Source: Gnetum montanum (lineage: Eukaryota > Streptophyta > Gnetopsida > Gnetales > Gnetaceae). From it: 64,000 bases of DNA. Where the stretch lies: positions 2,769-66,768 of the forward strand of contig MNCI01030961.1 in assembly GCA_015680685.1 (NCBI GenBank), in the 5' to 3' direction. Within the stretch, counting starts at the first letter, position 1. The number at the start of each line of letters is the position of its first letter. Made by a program: the position numbers and the translations under genes. The notes below the pieces were generated by a model. It was given only the letters and a program-made list of their open reading frames with translations. It was not told where the DNA came from and made no database searches. Below, in pieces: positions 24,761 to 37,655 of the stretch.

Positions 24761-27690
24761 ACTTCTCTTCCTTGGGTGTGGGAGGAATCATTACTACATG
24801 GATGGATTCCTCATTAGCAGGTATATCCTCATTGATAGGGATAGAAGTTCTCATGATGTGTGGAAAAAGTCATGATCAAGTTATACAAACTCAAAGAACT
24901 GTTCTTTTTCTTAAGAGATTGTCTAACTTGATCTATCACACTGAGGAAGGTTTTCTTGTTGACCATAACCTTGTTTCCTTAGCTGTGCTTCACTTCCTCC
25001 ATGCACCTCAAAATGCATAATTTAGTCTTAGATTGTGATTGTTGGGACCTCTCCTTGTGCTTTTGACCATGAACTTTAGGATCTCCTATGGTTTGTTGTT
25101 TAGAGTGGGTTGAGTAGAGGAGGTCATGGGTATGGGAGTGGGGTTAGATGGGCCCATCTCATTTTGTGCCTCCATATACTTGTCACTCTAATTATTAGGA
25201 TTTTTCTTTTACTTCTTATTTTTCTTATTTGGAGCCTTTTGGTTATCACTTGTTGGTTGTGAAGAATAAGTGATATCATTATCCATCACAGGAAGTTATT
25301 GCATGGTATTATTAGTTTATGAGGCTATGGCTAGTTAGGCTACAGTAGGCTAGGTCACCCTAATGATAAATGGTCACTTGGAAGGCACTTGTGATGACAC
25401 CCTTCTTATAAAAGGGGATCTTGACCTAATGGGAGCTAAATAAGCCCTTTCACCATAAGGGGGTATATGTATCATAAATGGTTCTCTCAAGAATCTTTGA
25501 TCACAATCTACATTGAATGTCGATATGTTATATGTAGTGTTGTTAGCATTCAATGGGCCTTATAAACTTACATCAATTGGTTTTAAGGCTGAATAGGGTT
25601 GGATGCATCTAGAACTAGCTCTCCCCTATCTATCATGCTTTGCAATTCATCCTTTAGCACAAGGAAAAAGTTTGTGTTATGACTGGGTAGTTGGTGATAG
25701 TAGAAAAAGTGGTTTATCTTGAAGTATTTAGGCAGTGATAGATCATATTTTGTTGCTCTAGTGGGATCCTTGGCTATTTCATAGAGTTTATCATGTTTCT
25801 TTTGGGAATCTTCAGACATTTTTTTGTATTGGGTACATCCACTTTTCAATAGTTAGTCCAAAATCTATATTTTTTTTAATGGTAGTGCAGTGTATTTGGA
25901 CCTATGCTTCCTTTCAACATTGGGTCTAGTTGTTGTCAATGTAGTGGCCCTAGAGGCTAAAGGTTGGTTGTCATAGTTGTTATTCCTAGGGACCTTGGAT
26001 GAATTGTTCCTTGGCCGTCTTGGCCTCCATAGTTGCTACAATCATATTGTCATGTTTGCCTTTCTTCTTGTCTTTTCATGTATCCTGGTTTTTATATGCT
26101 ACATAGGTTGGTTCATGACTAGCCTCTGTAGCATCTTCTATATTCTTGATTTAGGAGAATGCTTTGCTAAGTGACCACAAGTTAATGTAGTAAAGTTTAG
26201 AGTTGATAAAGTCATCAAATTCCCCCTTAAATATAGCCAAAAGGGGAGTTTTGGCTATGGGCTCTGGTATTTTTTTCAAGAGTTCCTTCCATCACTAGAT
26301 GAACTTTTGTATAGGCTCAAGGGTTCCCTACTTAACCTTCATGAGTTGGTCAAGCATAGTGTTGGGCTTTAAGTTATACCTGAAGTGATTAACGAACTAA
26401 GTTATTAAGTCTCCAAGGGAGGATATGAATCCTCTAGGTAATGCTTAGTACCAATCAAGTTCTTTCACAATCAAGGACATAGAAAAAATCCTCATGATGG
26501 TATGAGTCCATGGATATAATAGTAAGCACTTAGATTTGAAGGTTATAAGATGAGAATTAGAGTGACATTCTCCATTGTATTTTGTAAATTGGGGGACAAG
26601 GACACTAGGAGAAAGTGTCAAAGATGGCACCATAGGACTGATAGGATCATCCTAGCAAAATTTCATGATCTTTACACTTTGGGACATAGAGGCTTTAAGC
26701 CTCTTTAACTCCTTTGTTACATCTTAGATCATCTAGAAGGCTTGATCTAGGCCTTGTGGTGGTCTTGTTGGCTACGAGGCTTGCACATATGATTGTGGTA
26801 TATATTGTGAGGCCTATGGACTCACTATGTATTTCATGATATAAGGAATGGGTTTTGTTATGGTCGTGACTTGTGGGCCAAATAAAGAAAAAGAAATTTG
26901 TGCTGGTACTTGAGGCAAAAATGGGATAAAAGGGGTATGTCACCATTGTGTTGCTTAGGGATCCATAGTGGACCCCATGTGTGTAGTTAGTGGATTTGCA
27001 ATACTAAAAGTCATTTTCAATGATTTTATATATCAATATTGTATTGTAAATGACATTGATGTGTTAGGATTTGTTCTTTCTGTCATTGCTTGAGTTTGAT
27101 GTGTGACTGCAATAGGTGTGGGGCCTACCATACTAGGGTAGGAAGATGTAGAAGATGGTGGCACCATGTCCATAGAGAACAAAAGCATTAGAGGAAGGTT
27201 CTGTGACCTTGGGGGATATTTTTTGGAAGAATCCTCCTATGATGTCTTTAGGCTTAGATTTTTCCTTGAATTCAACCACCTCTTCCTATTGTTCCTTAGA
27301 GCTATGCTTGTCATCTTTTTCTTCCATAGTAATCAATTGGGCTAGGATGCTAGCATAGATTTTATTAAGAGGACTTTAATCATACATGGAAGGGATGTAT
27401 TCTTTCCCATCCCTGCGTATAAGTTCAAACTCCCTATTGGCCTCAACTTCAATTCATGGAATTAACATGCCTTCCTATATTTTAGCACAAGTGAAGTTAT
27501 AGCAATCTTCATTTGTAGGTGTGAAATTAGGACTTTCCCCTGTGACTCTCAAAGATCACCTACAGTTTATGACAACAAGGTCTTTGGGGTCATAGACTCT
27601 CACAACCTCTTGATTTGACCTACCATCATTGTAGTTGTAAGGCAACTTAGTTGATCATGGGAGAGACATGTTTATTTTAATGAGAACTAC
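24760..27690 (-). pseudogene. Element B gag remnant
   Basis: Minus-strand gag begins near 27676 with MSLP and contains GKEYIPSMYD (about 27400), matching GQDFTPTAYD in element D. The retrotransposon gag domain is at about 26440-26640 (VPQFTKYNGE, HLITFKSKCLLL, KELDWY), again matching D (LPHFTKYNRE, KALDWY). Near 25690-25730 is FFYYHQLPSHNTNFF, a degraded form of the C-H-GH-C type motif seen in D and C, followed by LKDELQSMIDRGEL. Many stops. Together with D it shows that the B/C/X family and the younger D belong to related gag lineages. Confidence 0.8.
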
Positions 27691-28713
27691 TCAAGAGATA
27701 CTATTATGAGAAAAAATGAGAATAGGTTTCAACAAGTGGAAATGAAAATCAATCAAAGTAAAAATGGTTGAAAACTAGGTACTTACTAAAAATAGCAAGT
27801 AGGGGGTAAAATGGGCTATACTTCTTTACCCAAAATAGAAAGTTGCAAAGGTGATAGCACACTTTACACACACTAACATTTTAGTTGTAACACTCCTTGG
27901 TGCCCACACTATCTTCCTAGCTATCACATCCTTGTATATGGTAGGGGGAAAGAGGGGATGAGATGGGGAGATCTCACACCTTAGAAAGCCAATGTTGGTA
28001 AAAAGGGACTAACAACTATTAAGGGTATGAAGAAAGGATGTAACTTTTGATAGTTGTAATTACTATGAAGTTTAAATTTTCTAGAAATACGAAAAAATGA
28101 TTAAAAACAAATTACTTACTATAAGTAGTAAGTGAGGGTTAAGGGGGGGTTTACCCATTTACCAAAAATAGCAAGGTGAGAATGTTGGGGTCAAGCTTTA
28201 CCCACATTAGTCTCCTAGCTATCACACCCCCAAGTATGGTAGGGGGGGTCGGAGGGGGCAAGAGGGAATGATATGGGGGGATCTCACACCTTCTAAAACC
28301 AACTTTGATGAAAAGGGGAAAAGTGGGTCAACCAAAATAGAAACCTACAAATTTCTAAAAATGGTTTTAGAAACTACTCAAATTCAAACACAAAGGAATG
28401 GGGAAAGTACTTTTGGTTGGTGAGGATGGCAAAATTGGTTTTGGAATAACAATTTTGGCTAAGGTAGAATGTTGATATGTAGGTGTTCAATGTTGGTTTT
28501 GGCTATTGAAATTCACAACAAATGTTGGAAAAATTAACACATAACCATCCACAACTTCAACACTAGGGTTTCTATTGTAGGGGATTAAGTGGTAGCATTG
28601 GATTTTCAAAGGTAGCTTCAAGGTTTTTCTTTATTGCAAAAATTAGATATTTCCAGCAGGCAAGCAACATTAGCTATGAGGGCAATTAGATTTCGCTTTA
28701 GAAATCAGGTGAA
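27691..28713 (-). repeat. Element B untranslated leader with a 332-bp direct duplication
   Basis: Between PBS and gag. Two direct copies begin at about 27782 (CTTACTAAAAATAGCAAG) and 28114 (CTTACTATAAGTAGTAAG). Both contain TCCTAGCTATCACA, a G-rich piece with TATGGTAGGGGG, and GGGGAGATCTCACACCTT or close variants. No open frame is supported. On the minus strand the tract is C-rich. Confidence 0.6.
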
Positions 28714-28732
28714 GGCTCTCCTTCTAGTGCTA
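28714..28732 (-). other. Primer binding site of element B
   Basis: The minus strand reads TAGCACTAGAAGGAGAGCC. Elements D (TGGTGCTAGAAGAAGGGCC) and E (TAGCGCTAGAAGGAGGGCC) have the same site beside their LTRs. All differences are C/T or G/A, and the shared form begins TGG as expected for pairing with a tRNA CCA end. I cannot name the tRNA from memory. Confidence 0.7.
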
Positions 28733-28741
28733 TGAAATTAT

Positions 28742-30302
28742 TGCAACAAAAAATATCGATTGCTAGAAGAAACCAAGGATTATTAGTTGTAGGAAACATC
28801 AACCTTGAATCCCCTAGGTTCTCTCTCAAAAAAAAAAAAAGGATTCAAGGTGCCCTAGATGGTTTGGTAGATCATGTACGGACTTAGGGGGATGAAAAAT
28901 GGGGATGTAATGAAAGTATAGAAATATGAAAATCTATGAAACAATACACTAAAATATAACAATTATATATGAAATTTTACACAATTTGAAATCATAAATT
29001 TGATTAAATGAATGAAGAATGAGTTCAAACATGTGTAAAAAATTGATGCCCAAGAAGGGGGAAAAATGGGGTTCGCTTGGGTAAGGGTTTAGAGCCCACT
29101 GAAGTTATGATCAACTCCATAATCTAGTATCTCTACCACTCTTGATGCTATCAAACATCATTTTTCTCCACCATATATCTATAAAGTTGGTTGATGCTAG
29201 GGGAGTTATGGAAATATGAAGGATTGGGATGGCCAAAGTGCACCACATTGGGATTTGGTGATCCCAGGGGGGAAACATTGACACCCAAAGCACATAGATC
29301 CAAAGGGGGGAGTAATAGGGGGTAACAAGTCACAGAGGTTCCACACTACTAGACTCCAATAAGCTACATTTTTTCCAAGGAATCAAGAGCTCTTGGATGC
29401 CAGAATTCCAAGGCTGCTAAATTGCAAAAGTATGGAACCTTGACATGGTGCCGAGGTTTTCTTTTTATAGGGTTATGGTCATGATTCAAAATGAAAATTA
29501 GCTAAAAATGGTTGACATGATTCATTTTAAATTGGCCACCAATAATTTGCTAAAAATGGTTGACATAATTGGCTACCAAATTACTGATTGATTAGCTAAT
29601 AATTGGCTACTAAATTGCTAATTTATTGACTGCAAATTAGCTACAAGATTGTTGAAAATTAGTTGCCATGTTCAAGGGATAGGTGAGATCCACCTCCATG
29701 CATCCTAGCTATCTGTCCCCATCATGGTATTTGACCCCCTCTCTCTTAGCTAGCTAACCTCCTTTCCCCCTAGGTGAAAGAGTGTCAACATTGAGGGAGG
29801 TGGGGAGGATGGGGGGGGGAGGGGAGGGGGGGTTGGTGGGGGTTGGAAGCTGGGGTAGGGATGGGAGGTCAAAGATAGGGGTGAAGGTCAACTCCTCAAA
29901 GCTAGGTCACCCTCCTTTCCATGCTATGGATAGGTGAGTTCTACCCACCTTACACTCCTACATGCTAGCCTTGAAGTCTCCTAGCTAGCTTACCCCCATG
30001 CAGTAGGTGTGTTAGTGTAGAGAAAAGTATAATCCCCCATAAAACCCATCAAATTACCATTTCTTCCATTCCAAAAGGCATTTTTTAACTACCCCAAGCC
30101 CAAATATATATACTAGATAAATTATTTCACTTAGGAAATGAGGCTTTAATCACTTATGAAGCATTTTTCAGCCCCAAAAGTATGAAATAGGTGAGATTGC
30201 CCCTTTATGAGTTACAACCTTTACATTTATAATAAAATATTTCCTCTAGTTTTATGGGATGTAATTACAGTGGTTTCAACATGCAAATTTGGTGGTGTTT
30301 TG
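28742..30302 (-). mobile_element. 5' LTR of element B
   Basis: Homologous over its length to 8409-9910 but with many substitutions and small indels, so the insertion is old. Left end TGCAACAAAAAATATCG, right end AATTTGGTGGTGTTTTG. It carries the minus-strand TATA box (29462-29469) and a strong G-rich tract on the plus strand at 29795-29865. Immediately to the right, X sequence resumes. Overlapping frames at 29111-29333 are LTR shadows. Confidence 0.8.
29462..29469 (-). promoter_or_regulatory. TATA box in element B 5' LTR
   Basis: Minus strand CCCTATAAAAAG, followed in the direction of transcription by about 0.7 kb to the LTR end. This would have been the promoter of the full-length element RNA. 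Its match in the other two LTRs is noted under 9134-9141. Confidence 0.55.
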
Positions 30303-30950
30303 AAAGATACATTGACCAATGAAGTTTTTCTTAGAATGACCTATTTTTAGATTTTTTTTGGCCATTTTTGGCATTAGAAATCCTTTGATGCCAATGTCTA
30401 GGTTTCCAATTTTGGATAAGGTTTTATTAGTTCTAATGGGTTGAAGATAAGCAACTAGGAGAGGTATTGTGGCCATGGTTGGAGCCTACAATCACTTCCA
30501 AGGCTTAATAGTAGTATTGAAGCATTAACCCTAGTGTAGTTTTGGTCAAAAGATGTAAATCCCATTATATTGGGATTTTTAGTAGTTCATTTAGGAAGCA
30601 TTTTTTGAGGCTTACCCAAGGTTACATGATTGTTTGGCAACAAAGAACAAGCACACCCAGGCACTTTCCCTTTGTGATCATGGAGTTAAATGGGTGTTGT
30701 GTGAAAGTTTTGGTTGTCGAGGTTATAACATCAACACATAAGAATGGAATGCTTCCAACATTAAAATTTTACACAAACCATTTTTCTCAAACTAGTTGTT
30801 GTAGGCAGCACTTGGTGTCAAGGCTTTCCAATAGTTCTTGGCCCTAACCTCATCAGCTCTTAGCATATATTTGCTATTTTTCACCAAAGAAGTAGCATAG
30901 TTGCAAGGAGATAAAGAGAGGTTGAAGAATTTTGTGGTTACTCAGCCAAG
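30303..30950. other. Upstream region of the X plus-strand gene
   Basis: X sequence between the B insertion and the first exon of X's copy of the plus-strand gene. A 101-codon frame (30542-30847) is open but has no match in B or C at the same place, so I do not call it. No promoter motif is convincing. Confidence 0.4.
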
Positions 30951-33900
30951 ATGTTGAAAAGAAGAGGACCTACCAATAAGAATCTAGTCCTAGAAGAGGT
31001 AGACACTACTACCAAAGAAATCTCTCATCTACCATAACCCATCACTGAAGACTTTTCATCCAATAGGTTTGCTAGGTACCCTCCTTTCACTATGTTTTTA
31101 CTAGTTTTGGTCAAGATATTTATACATTTTCTGTTGGATAGGCTTTTGGTTTAGAAAATTTTGATTTTAAATGTCTTAGATGTTGCATTTAGGTTGTACC
31201 TATGCATTTATATTATCATTTTCTCCTTAAGGCCTACCTTTACCAAGTTTTGAATTTTTTTTCCCCATTTTATCCATTTTCACTATTTTTTGATGAAAAA
31301 GCAGTGTTACTTTTTAATTTTTTAAAAGAAAATGGTATAAAATTTTTAGTTTTTGAGATAATAGGTTTTTTTACATTGTATAATGGTAATAATGATGATT
31401 TAATCACTATTTTCTGATCTATGGTTAATTTTATGAAATTTTCCATAGACTAGTGCATAGTGATTTTTCAACATTGAATTGTTTTTACCCCTTTGAGATT
31501 GGCATTTTTGACACCTATAATCACATTTTTCTAACAATTTCTTAGCCTCTTGGGGATTGTTAGGATTTTGCAGAAGGGTTCTACACAAGTTTTAGAATTT
31601 TTTGAAATTTTTTCATAATTTTCCTAGTGGTTTCACTATAAACTAGATTTTTTGAAAAAATTTCAAAGTGATGTTGTGCTACTATGTTAATTTTTTCAAT
31701 TTCTATGATTGAAAAATTGGTGTAAAATTATTGTTGAATTATTTGTATCTTACAATGCCAATATTTAAAAATGTTTAGTAATTTTTTTTCATTTTTTTGT
31801 TCATGTGAATTGCTCTGTATTGTTGCTATTTTAGTTGATAATGCTACAAACCTCCCAAACTGTATAGACAATGTTGACCTACTTTTTGGATTTTAATGGT
31901 CTTTTTTAGGATTCCTAAGGGTTATTTACATGTCATATGTTGGTTTTCAGCAATTGTTAAAATTTTTTAAAAGTTTTTAGCTAGCCTTCTTAGAGTTTTG
32001 CTATAGTTGTTTCATTACAAACTAGGATTTCTAGTCAAAATTTCATTAATTCAAAAGTTGAAAATTTTTTAATAGCTATTTTTGTGTTGTTGGTCATGTA
32101 TTTGAATTTTTTAAAGGCTAGTTCACATAGCTTGAATTCTTGTCATAAAAATTTTGTAATTTTGTTATGTACATTTCAACCATGTCATTGCGATCTCCAT
32201 CAATAGGTTACTTGGTTTTTGCTTAATTTTTATATGCAAAGTGTCACTAATGTAAATTTTAGATTTTCATTTCTTTAGCCTTGAATTTAATTGTTTTGGT
32301 TTTGTATAATGATGTTTCCATTATATTCTTTATTATTTTCTTAGTGTTATTGAATTTTTCTCACTGACATGTAATGTTTTAACAACTATAGTTTTGGTTG
32401 TGTAGGGCCTTCTTGAAGTCTATCCTAGTGGTGGTTGAGCTAGTTGGCCTCTTATACTACATACATATACCAAGACCTAACAGTCCTCCTCCCAGTATGA
32501 TCTTGGATCATGGTTCTTGATAAAGAACTTTAGTGTAATTTTGTTGTCACACTTAACCTCTAACTCTATAATGATTATTATGAAGACCTTGCTACCTTAT
32601 TTCACCAACCTCATCACCAAGTTCATGGTCAATGATCCTACCACTCATGTGGAATGGAACTTTCATGATGGCAAGTACACCCTAGGCACATATAAGTTAT
32701 CCCAAATTTGGGATATGCTTGAGTTTATTCAGTACAATGGTAATAACACATTGATGATAAGCCACTAAGTCCACACATTGTTCCAAAATTCTTTTAGCAC
32801 TATCTACCATTTGAAAGTGTAAGTATAATTTTAAGTTCTTGTTTGTCTATTATTTACATTAAGCTACTTGGTTTTAATAATTTTTCTCATTAGTTTACAT
32901 GTTGCAAGTATAGGGTAGATGACTTAGAATTGATTAAGAGTGATCAAGTCTTATCATTTACCCACACAACACTATAGGTTTTTTCATAAAGTTAGGTAGT
33001 GAGGTTTGCAATGTTGGAATAGCTAAAGGATGACTTTAGCAAGTATACCTCATACTATTTCCAAGTCTACCACAAGTGCTTAGGTAACAAGATTACTCAT
33101 GATTGATGGGGCCTCCTAGGCTTGGGCATATATGCATCCAAGTCTTTTAAGGTCCCCACATTGTCTACACCAAGTAAGAAAAGTTTAAAAATAGTATTAT
33201 TATTTTTACTTATATAATATCAATGTTTTATCGTTATTTAGTTACTTAGTTATCTAGGCCTTAAGTATTTTACTTATTTTATTAGTATGGCTACAAGTTT
33301 AATTTTAAATTTGTTACATTTATTATTCCTTGGTTTTGTATGATGTGCCTATGCCAAAGCTAATAGTTAATTCACATTCTATTGTAGGTGATACTTCAAA
33401 ATCTTCCATTTCTATGATTACCTTAGGATGTGCTAAGGAAAAACCCATCCTTGAGTGGGATGAAGTAAACTTAATGTAGTGTTGGTTGTCTGGCCAAGCA
33501 CCTAGAGACATATAAGAGAGGATTACCAATGTCAATTTGCTTAATTTATTTATGTTTCCAATCCCATAAATTCCTAGTGTAGAGATGGTGAATGTCATTA
33601 ACTCCTTTGACAAAGGAGTCAAGAAATTCATTAACCATGTTCATGGTGTGCCTATTACTTTGGCGATTTATGGTTCTATGTTTGGCAACCTCTTTGGCAT
33701 ATCTTGCAATGGCATGAAGATTTAGACATAGGTAGGGAAAGCTGTGGACCATAGGGAGGTGGTGGAAGAATGGCTTAACACTCTTCATAGCTGTATTGGT
33801 TTGCATCTAGACTAGTGCCAGGTCATAGAGATTAATGAGTTGTATTCATTATTCCATTCCACGGTGTTTCCCATGCTACTATTGGAAAAGAAGATCATTG

Positions 33901-35989
33901 ATACTTGATAGGCTTAGACCATGAAAAATATTCTCAGTGAAGATGCAATCCTAAAATTGGGCTACTCACTTGGTCTTTGGGCTATGGGATGCAATCCTAA
34001 AATTTTCTAACAACCTTGAAATGATAGCCCACATGAATTTTGTATTTTTTATAGCTTGTCTGATAAGGTTTCTAGAATTCCTAATGATAAAGAATAATGG
34101 AAAATGGATGATTCATGTGGAAGCACTACGAAGACCAAGGATTTATGTTCTAAGGCTAATGGTTTAACTAGGACAAAGTTTAAGAGGCCTATGGTGGAGG
34201 AGACAACACTAGTTATTGAGTATCCAATGTATAAGAGGCTTTTCATTATACTTAACTAGGCACATCATATGGTTATAGGTGTGTTCTATTTGCATTTGTT
34301 TTTATAAGTCATTTTTCATCTATGTTTTATACTATATGGTTATGTTTATATTTTATTATACTTTAGACAAAAAATGTAAGTTGTTCTATGTTTTGTCCTT
34401 GCAACTCTTGTAGGGAGACAATAATCAATGGTAGCTCAAGTAGTAGAGGAAAAGGAAAAACACCTAGAAGAATAAGTCCTACAATAACATGAGGATAAGG
34501 GCTATTTGTTATAGTTTTGGATAACTTGGATGTCATTTTTGAAGATTCACTATTTTAATAAACCTCTTGTGGACATCTTAGATTCCTCTAGGTACTTATT
34601 TTCTTTAGTTTGTATGTTTTAACCTTATGATTTTATGTTATAATTTGTTTTAGTTTCCTAGTTGTGTTGATGGCTATGCTTTGTTAAAGAACCTAAGGCT
34701 TTACTAGAGACATCCATCCCCACTTTTTTTATGAAGCCATGGGTTAAGGTTCCTGATGAAACTATGTTTACACATGGTATGGCTGAAGACATGATTGATT
34801 AAATACAACAAATTTCTTCTAATAATGATAAGAAAATTAGCAATATTTTTTCTAATTTTTTGTTGTTGTCTATATGCCCAAATGATTTTAGTTATTTAAG
34901 TTGATTTGGCTACTTTTTTTGTTTGCTATTTTTATGCATATATTTTTGTTATGTTGTGTGTAGTATCCAAGAATTGATGGGGCTCCAAATGCACCATTGA
35001 GCTTGATGAGTTACTTACAATGTCAATAAAAGTGGAGATAGTTTCATGAAGATCATGTGAGAGTGCCAAGAAATGTGTGCTCTCATGTGCTAGGACTTCA
35101 CGGGATATCCAATGTTCCAAAAAATTCTTATGAGAAAGAGTTATAGTATTGGAGATGGAAACTAAATGGAAAGCAAAGGAGATTAGAGATCTTAGGGATC
35201 ATAAGTAGTTTGTAGAGGCCTAGGTGACTAATAGAGACTCCTTGTGAACTAAGGATATTAAGTGGTCCCATTATTGGAATTCCATCCATGGTCAAGTTGC
35301 TCTGGCTCGAAGCAACACTAAACAGAAGCTATAGATATACCTATTGGCATGAAAGGTTAGAGAGTGGTAGCATTATCATGATTGGATCCTTGAGTGGGGC
35401 AGAGCATAAAATTACCACAAGAAGAAGTATATGGCAAAAAGGAAAAGTCACTTGAAGTGGTTATAGGATTAGTCTATAAAGTGGCATAATTTGGAGATGT
35501 TTGTGAAAGAATATCAATGTAGAAAATGTCTTCAAGTTGTTTAAAGGTTGTCTAGTGGTTTCTAGTTCCCCAACTACTAATATTACCACCACTTCAAGGA
35601 AACTAACTATTGCTACCCTTTCATAGGAGCCATCATCATGGATTGATATCAAGAAGAGGAACATCTTGATAGACATTAACCTTAGAGAAGTGGACTGGGT
35701 AAACATGATTAAATATTAGATTCTCCATCATTTAGAGACTTTTCTTTGAAACTTTCTTTTAAAAGATGTTGCACCTAAACCTTCTTAATTTTATTACTTT
35801 AAATTTTATTTTAACATATTTTAGTTTATTTTTTGTTTGTATTAGTTTTCTTTTTTCTATTTCATTATTAACTGATTAAATATTTTTTATTTATGTTTTA
35901 CTTTGTTGCTATAAGCACTAGGTGATAGTAGCGGCCCCAATGGTGATGAAGTTGATGATGCTTCTTCTCCCCATCTAGTTGTACCTTAG
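30951..35989 (+). pseudogene. Multi-exon gene of unknown function, element X copy
   Basis: Family not recognised. Exons by comparison with C: 30951-31075 (MLKRRGPTNKNLVLEEVD), 32406-32818, 32909-33183, 33388-34278, 34414-34591, about 34688-34827, 34964 to about 35786, and 35915-35989 (ends TAG). Exon 2 shares with C the spaced pattern FSV, IIMK, LIT.F, DP, GT..LS, NNTL, LFQN. Exon 3 shares VDDLELIKSDQ with C's VNEQGLIRNDQ. Exon 4 shares EMVNVINSFDKGV with EMLNIINSFDE in B. Exon 5 keeps a glutamate-rich piece (VEEKEKHLEEQVLQQHED). Splice sites are partly lost: the acceptor before exon 8 is AA, not AG, and the donor of exon 7 is gone. C was inserted just 3' of exon 8. X's gag and protease would lie on the far side of C, outside the window. 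Confidence 0.65.
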
Positions 35990-36197
35990 TCCTACTGGTT
36001 TCATCATGTCTTTTAGTTGCTATTGATTATAGTATTGATGTCATGGTTATTATATTTTATATTAATTGGCTATTTCTAGCCATTGGTAGACTATTGAGAT
36101 GAATGATTTTGATTTATTTTATTGCTACATAGTATGTCAATGGCCATCAAACTCTTATTTATTTTATATGTCATTGTTAATTGAACATTTGTCACAT

Positions 36198-37628
36198 AGT
36201 AAGTGAAAATCTCACTTGCTAGAGAAACTGAGAACTTTAAGTGTGATAACATTTAACCCCATATCTCTAGGGCCTCTGTAAGAAAAATAAGATTTTTGGT
36301 GCCTTGGATAGTCTAGCAGATCATCCAAGGACTTATGAGATGCAAAATGGAATAACAAAAATGCAAATGTGAAATATAGATTTGAATGTAAATTACACCA
36401 AAATAAAGCTAATGAATAAAACTTGTATACAAATGGAACTACAAACTTTATTTCAAAGAAATAAAGGAAGTTCAAAAAATGTGTACAAGATGGCCTATTG
36501 CAACAAGCGGGATGTTCACTTCTCTAGGGGTTTAGGGTTTGTTGAAGCTGCAACAATCAACTCCATGATTCAAAGGTTTTGCAACTCTCAATGCTGCCAC
36601 ACTAGATCTACAATGTTTTTGATGTAAGGGGATGAGAGGTGTGAGGGACTTAAGCTACTAGAGTGAGCAATGCTGGGAGTTGTGGTTCCCACGAGCTCAG
36701 TGTGGATACCAAAGGCTCATAGATCTCAAAGGAGAATAATAGGCTAAGGGAGTTCCACACTAGGGCGTTTGAGAACCTGTGTTTTTGTAAGATTGTAAGA
36801 GCTCTTAAATGGAAAAAATGGAAAACTATGAAAGTGCCAAAATTGTGCAACCATTTCATGGTATTGGAACTTTGTTTATATAGGGTTTTGACCATTTTTT
36901 CTTCTACAAATTATGCTTAATTAGTGTTGCAAATTCTAACTTGATTGCTATAAATTCTAGTTACATGTAGGTGTGGTGGATGTGCAAATCAAGAGGGGTT
37001 ACTATATGGGGTAAGTGTTATACCCCCATGGCATCAAAGCCATTCCAGTTACTAAAAATAGTAAATAAGAATTTCACCCATGTTGGGCCTTCCAATAGCA
37101 ACATTGATGTGTAGGATCCTCATTCAAGTTATTGCTATGTTGAGATCTTGGCCACGAAGTATCAATGGTGGGGGGATGAAGTATCAATAATTAAGAGGAT
37201 AATGTATCAACGTTGGTAGATAAGGGTTATACCCCATACATTTGGCATGGATGATGCCACACCCCTCCACACTGAGCATAGATGCTACTACACCACTTCA
37301 CATTATGGGTAGGTGAGTTACACTCCCATGTAGGTGTCTCTAATGTAGATATATGCTATACCCACCCTCATAAGGCCCATTAAAATGCTTATTTTGGCAT
37401 CCCAAAATTCATTTTAATCCCTCATGCCCAAATGTAAACATTATGTGACTTTCTTCACTTAGGTTGTAAGGCTTTGATCACTTATGAGGCATTTTTCAGC
37501 CTCAAAAGTATATTGTATGTGAGATTGCACATCATGGGTTATAATTTTCACATTTACAATAAATTTTTGTCTCAGGTTTCATGGGATGGGATTATAAGGT
37601 TACAACATGAAATTTTGGTGGTGTTTCA
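36198..37628 (-). mobile_element. 3' LTR of element C
   Basis: Aligns with both B LTRs: GTGAAAATCTCACTTGCTAG at the left, CTCTGTAAGAAAAATAAG near 36270, the minus-strand TATA box at 36874-36882 (CCCTATATAAAC), and TTTTGGTGGTGTTTCA at the right. On the minus strand it starts TGAAACACCACC, the expected TG start. It is shorter than the B LTRs because the G-rich block is largely absent. Frames at 36212-36895 are LTR shadows. Confidence 0.75.
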
Positions 37629-37644
37629 TTGGCCCCTCCTTGTT
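37629..37644 (-). other. Polypurine tract of element C
   Basis: Minus strand AACAAGGAGGGGCCAA directly before the LTR start TGAAACACC. Better kept than the B tract. Confidence 0.7.
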
Positions 37645-37655
37645 GATGTTTAAAA

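Larger units (their letters stand above)
8409..30302 (-). mobile_element. Element B: complete 21.9-kb Tat-type gypsy retrotransposon, decayed
   Basis: Two homologous LTRs (8409-9910 and 28742-30302) bound the element. A PBS lies inside the right LTR and a PPT inside the left LTR, so its sense strand is minus. Reading right to left: leader (27.7-28.7 kb), gag (27.7-24.8), protease (24.8-24.05), GGCC-type repeats (23.7-23.5), a plus-strand multi-exon gene (23.1-17.5), a ~192-bp array (16.2-14.65), RT and RNase H (14.0-12.43), second RNase H (12.4-11.7), integrase (11.6-10.5). It sits in element X between X's tandem array and X's own copy of the plus-strand gene. No clean target duplication is left; AGATA near 8403 and 30305 is the best candidate. 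The length is in the range of giant Ogre-like elements. Confidence 0.8.
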
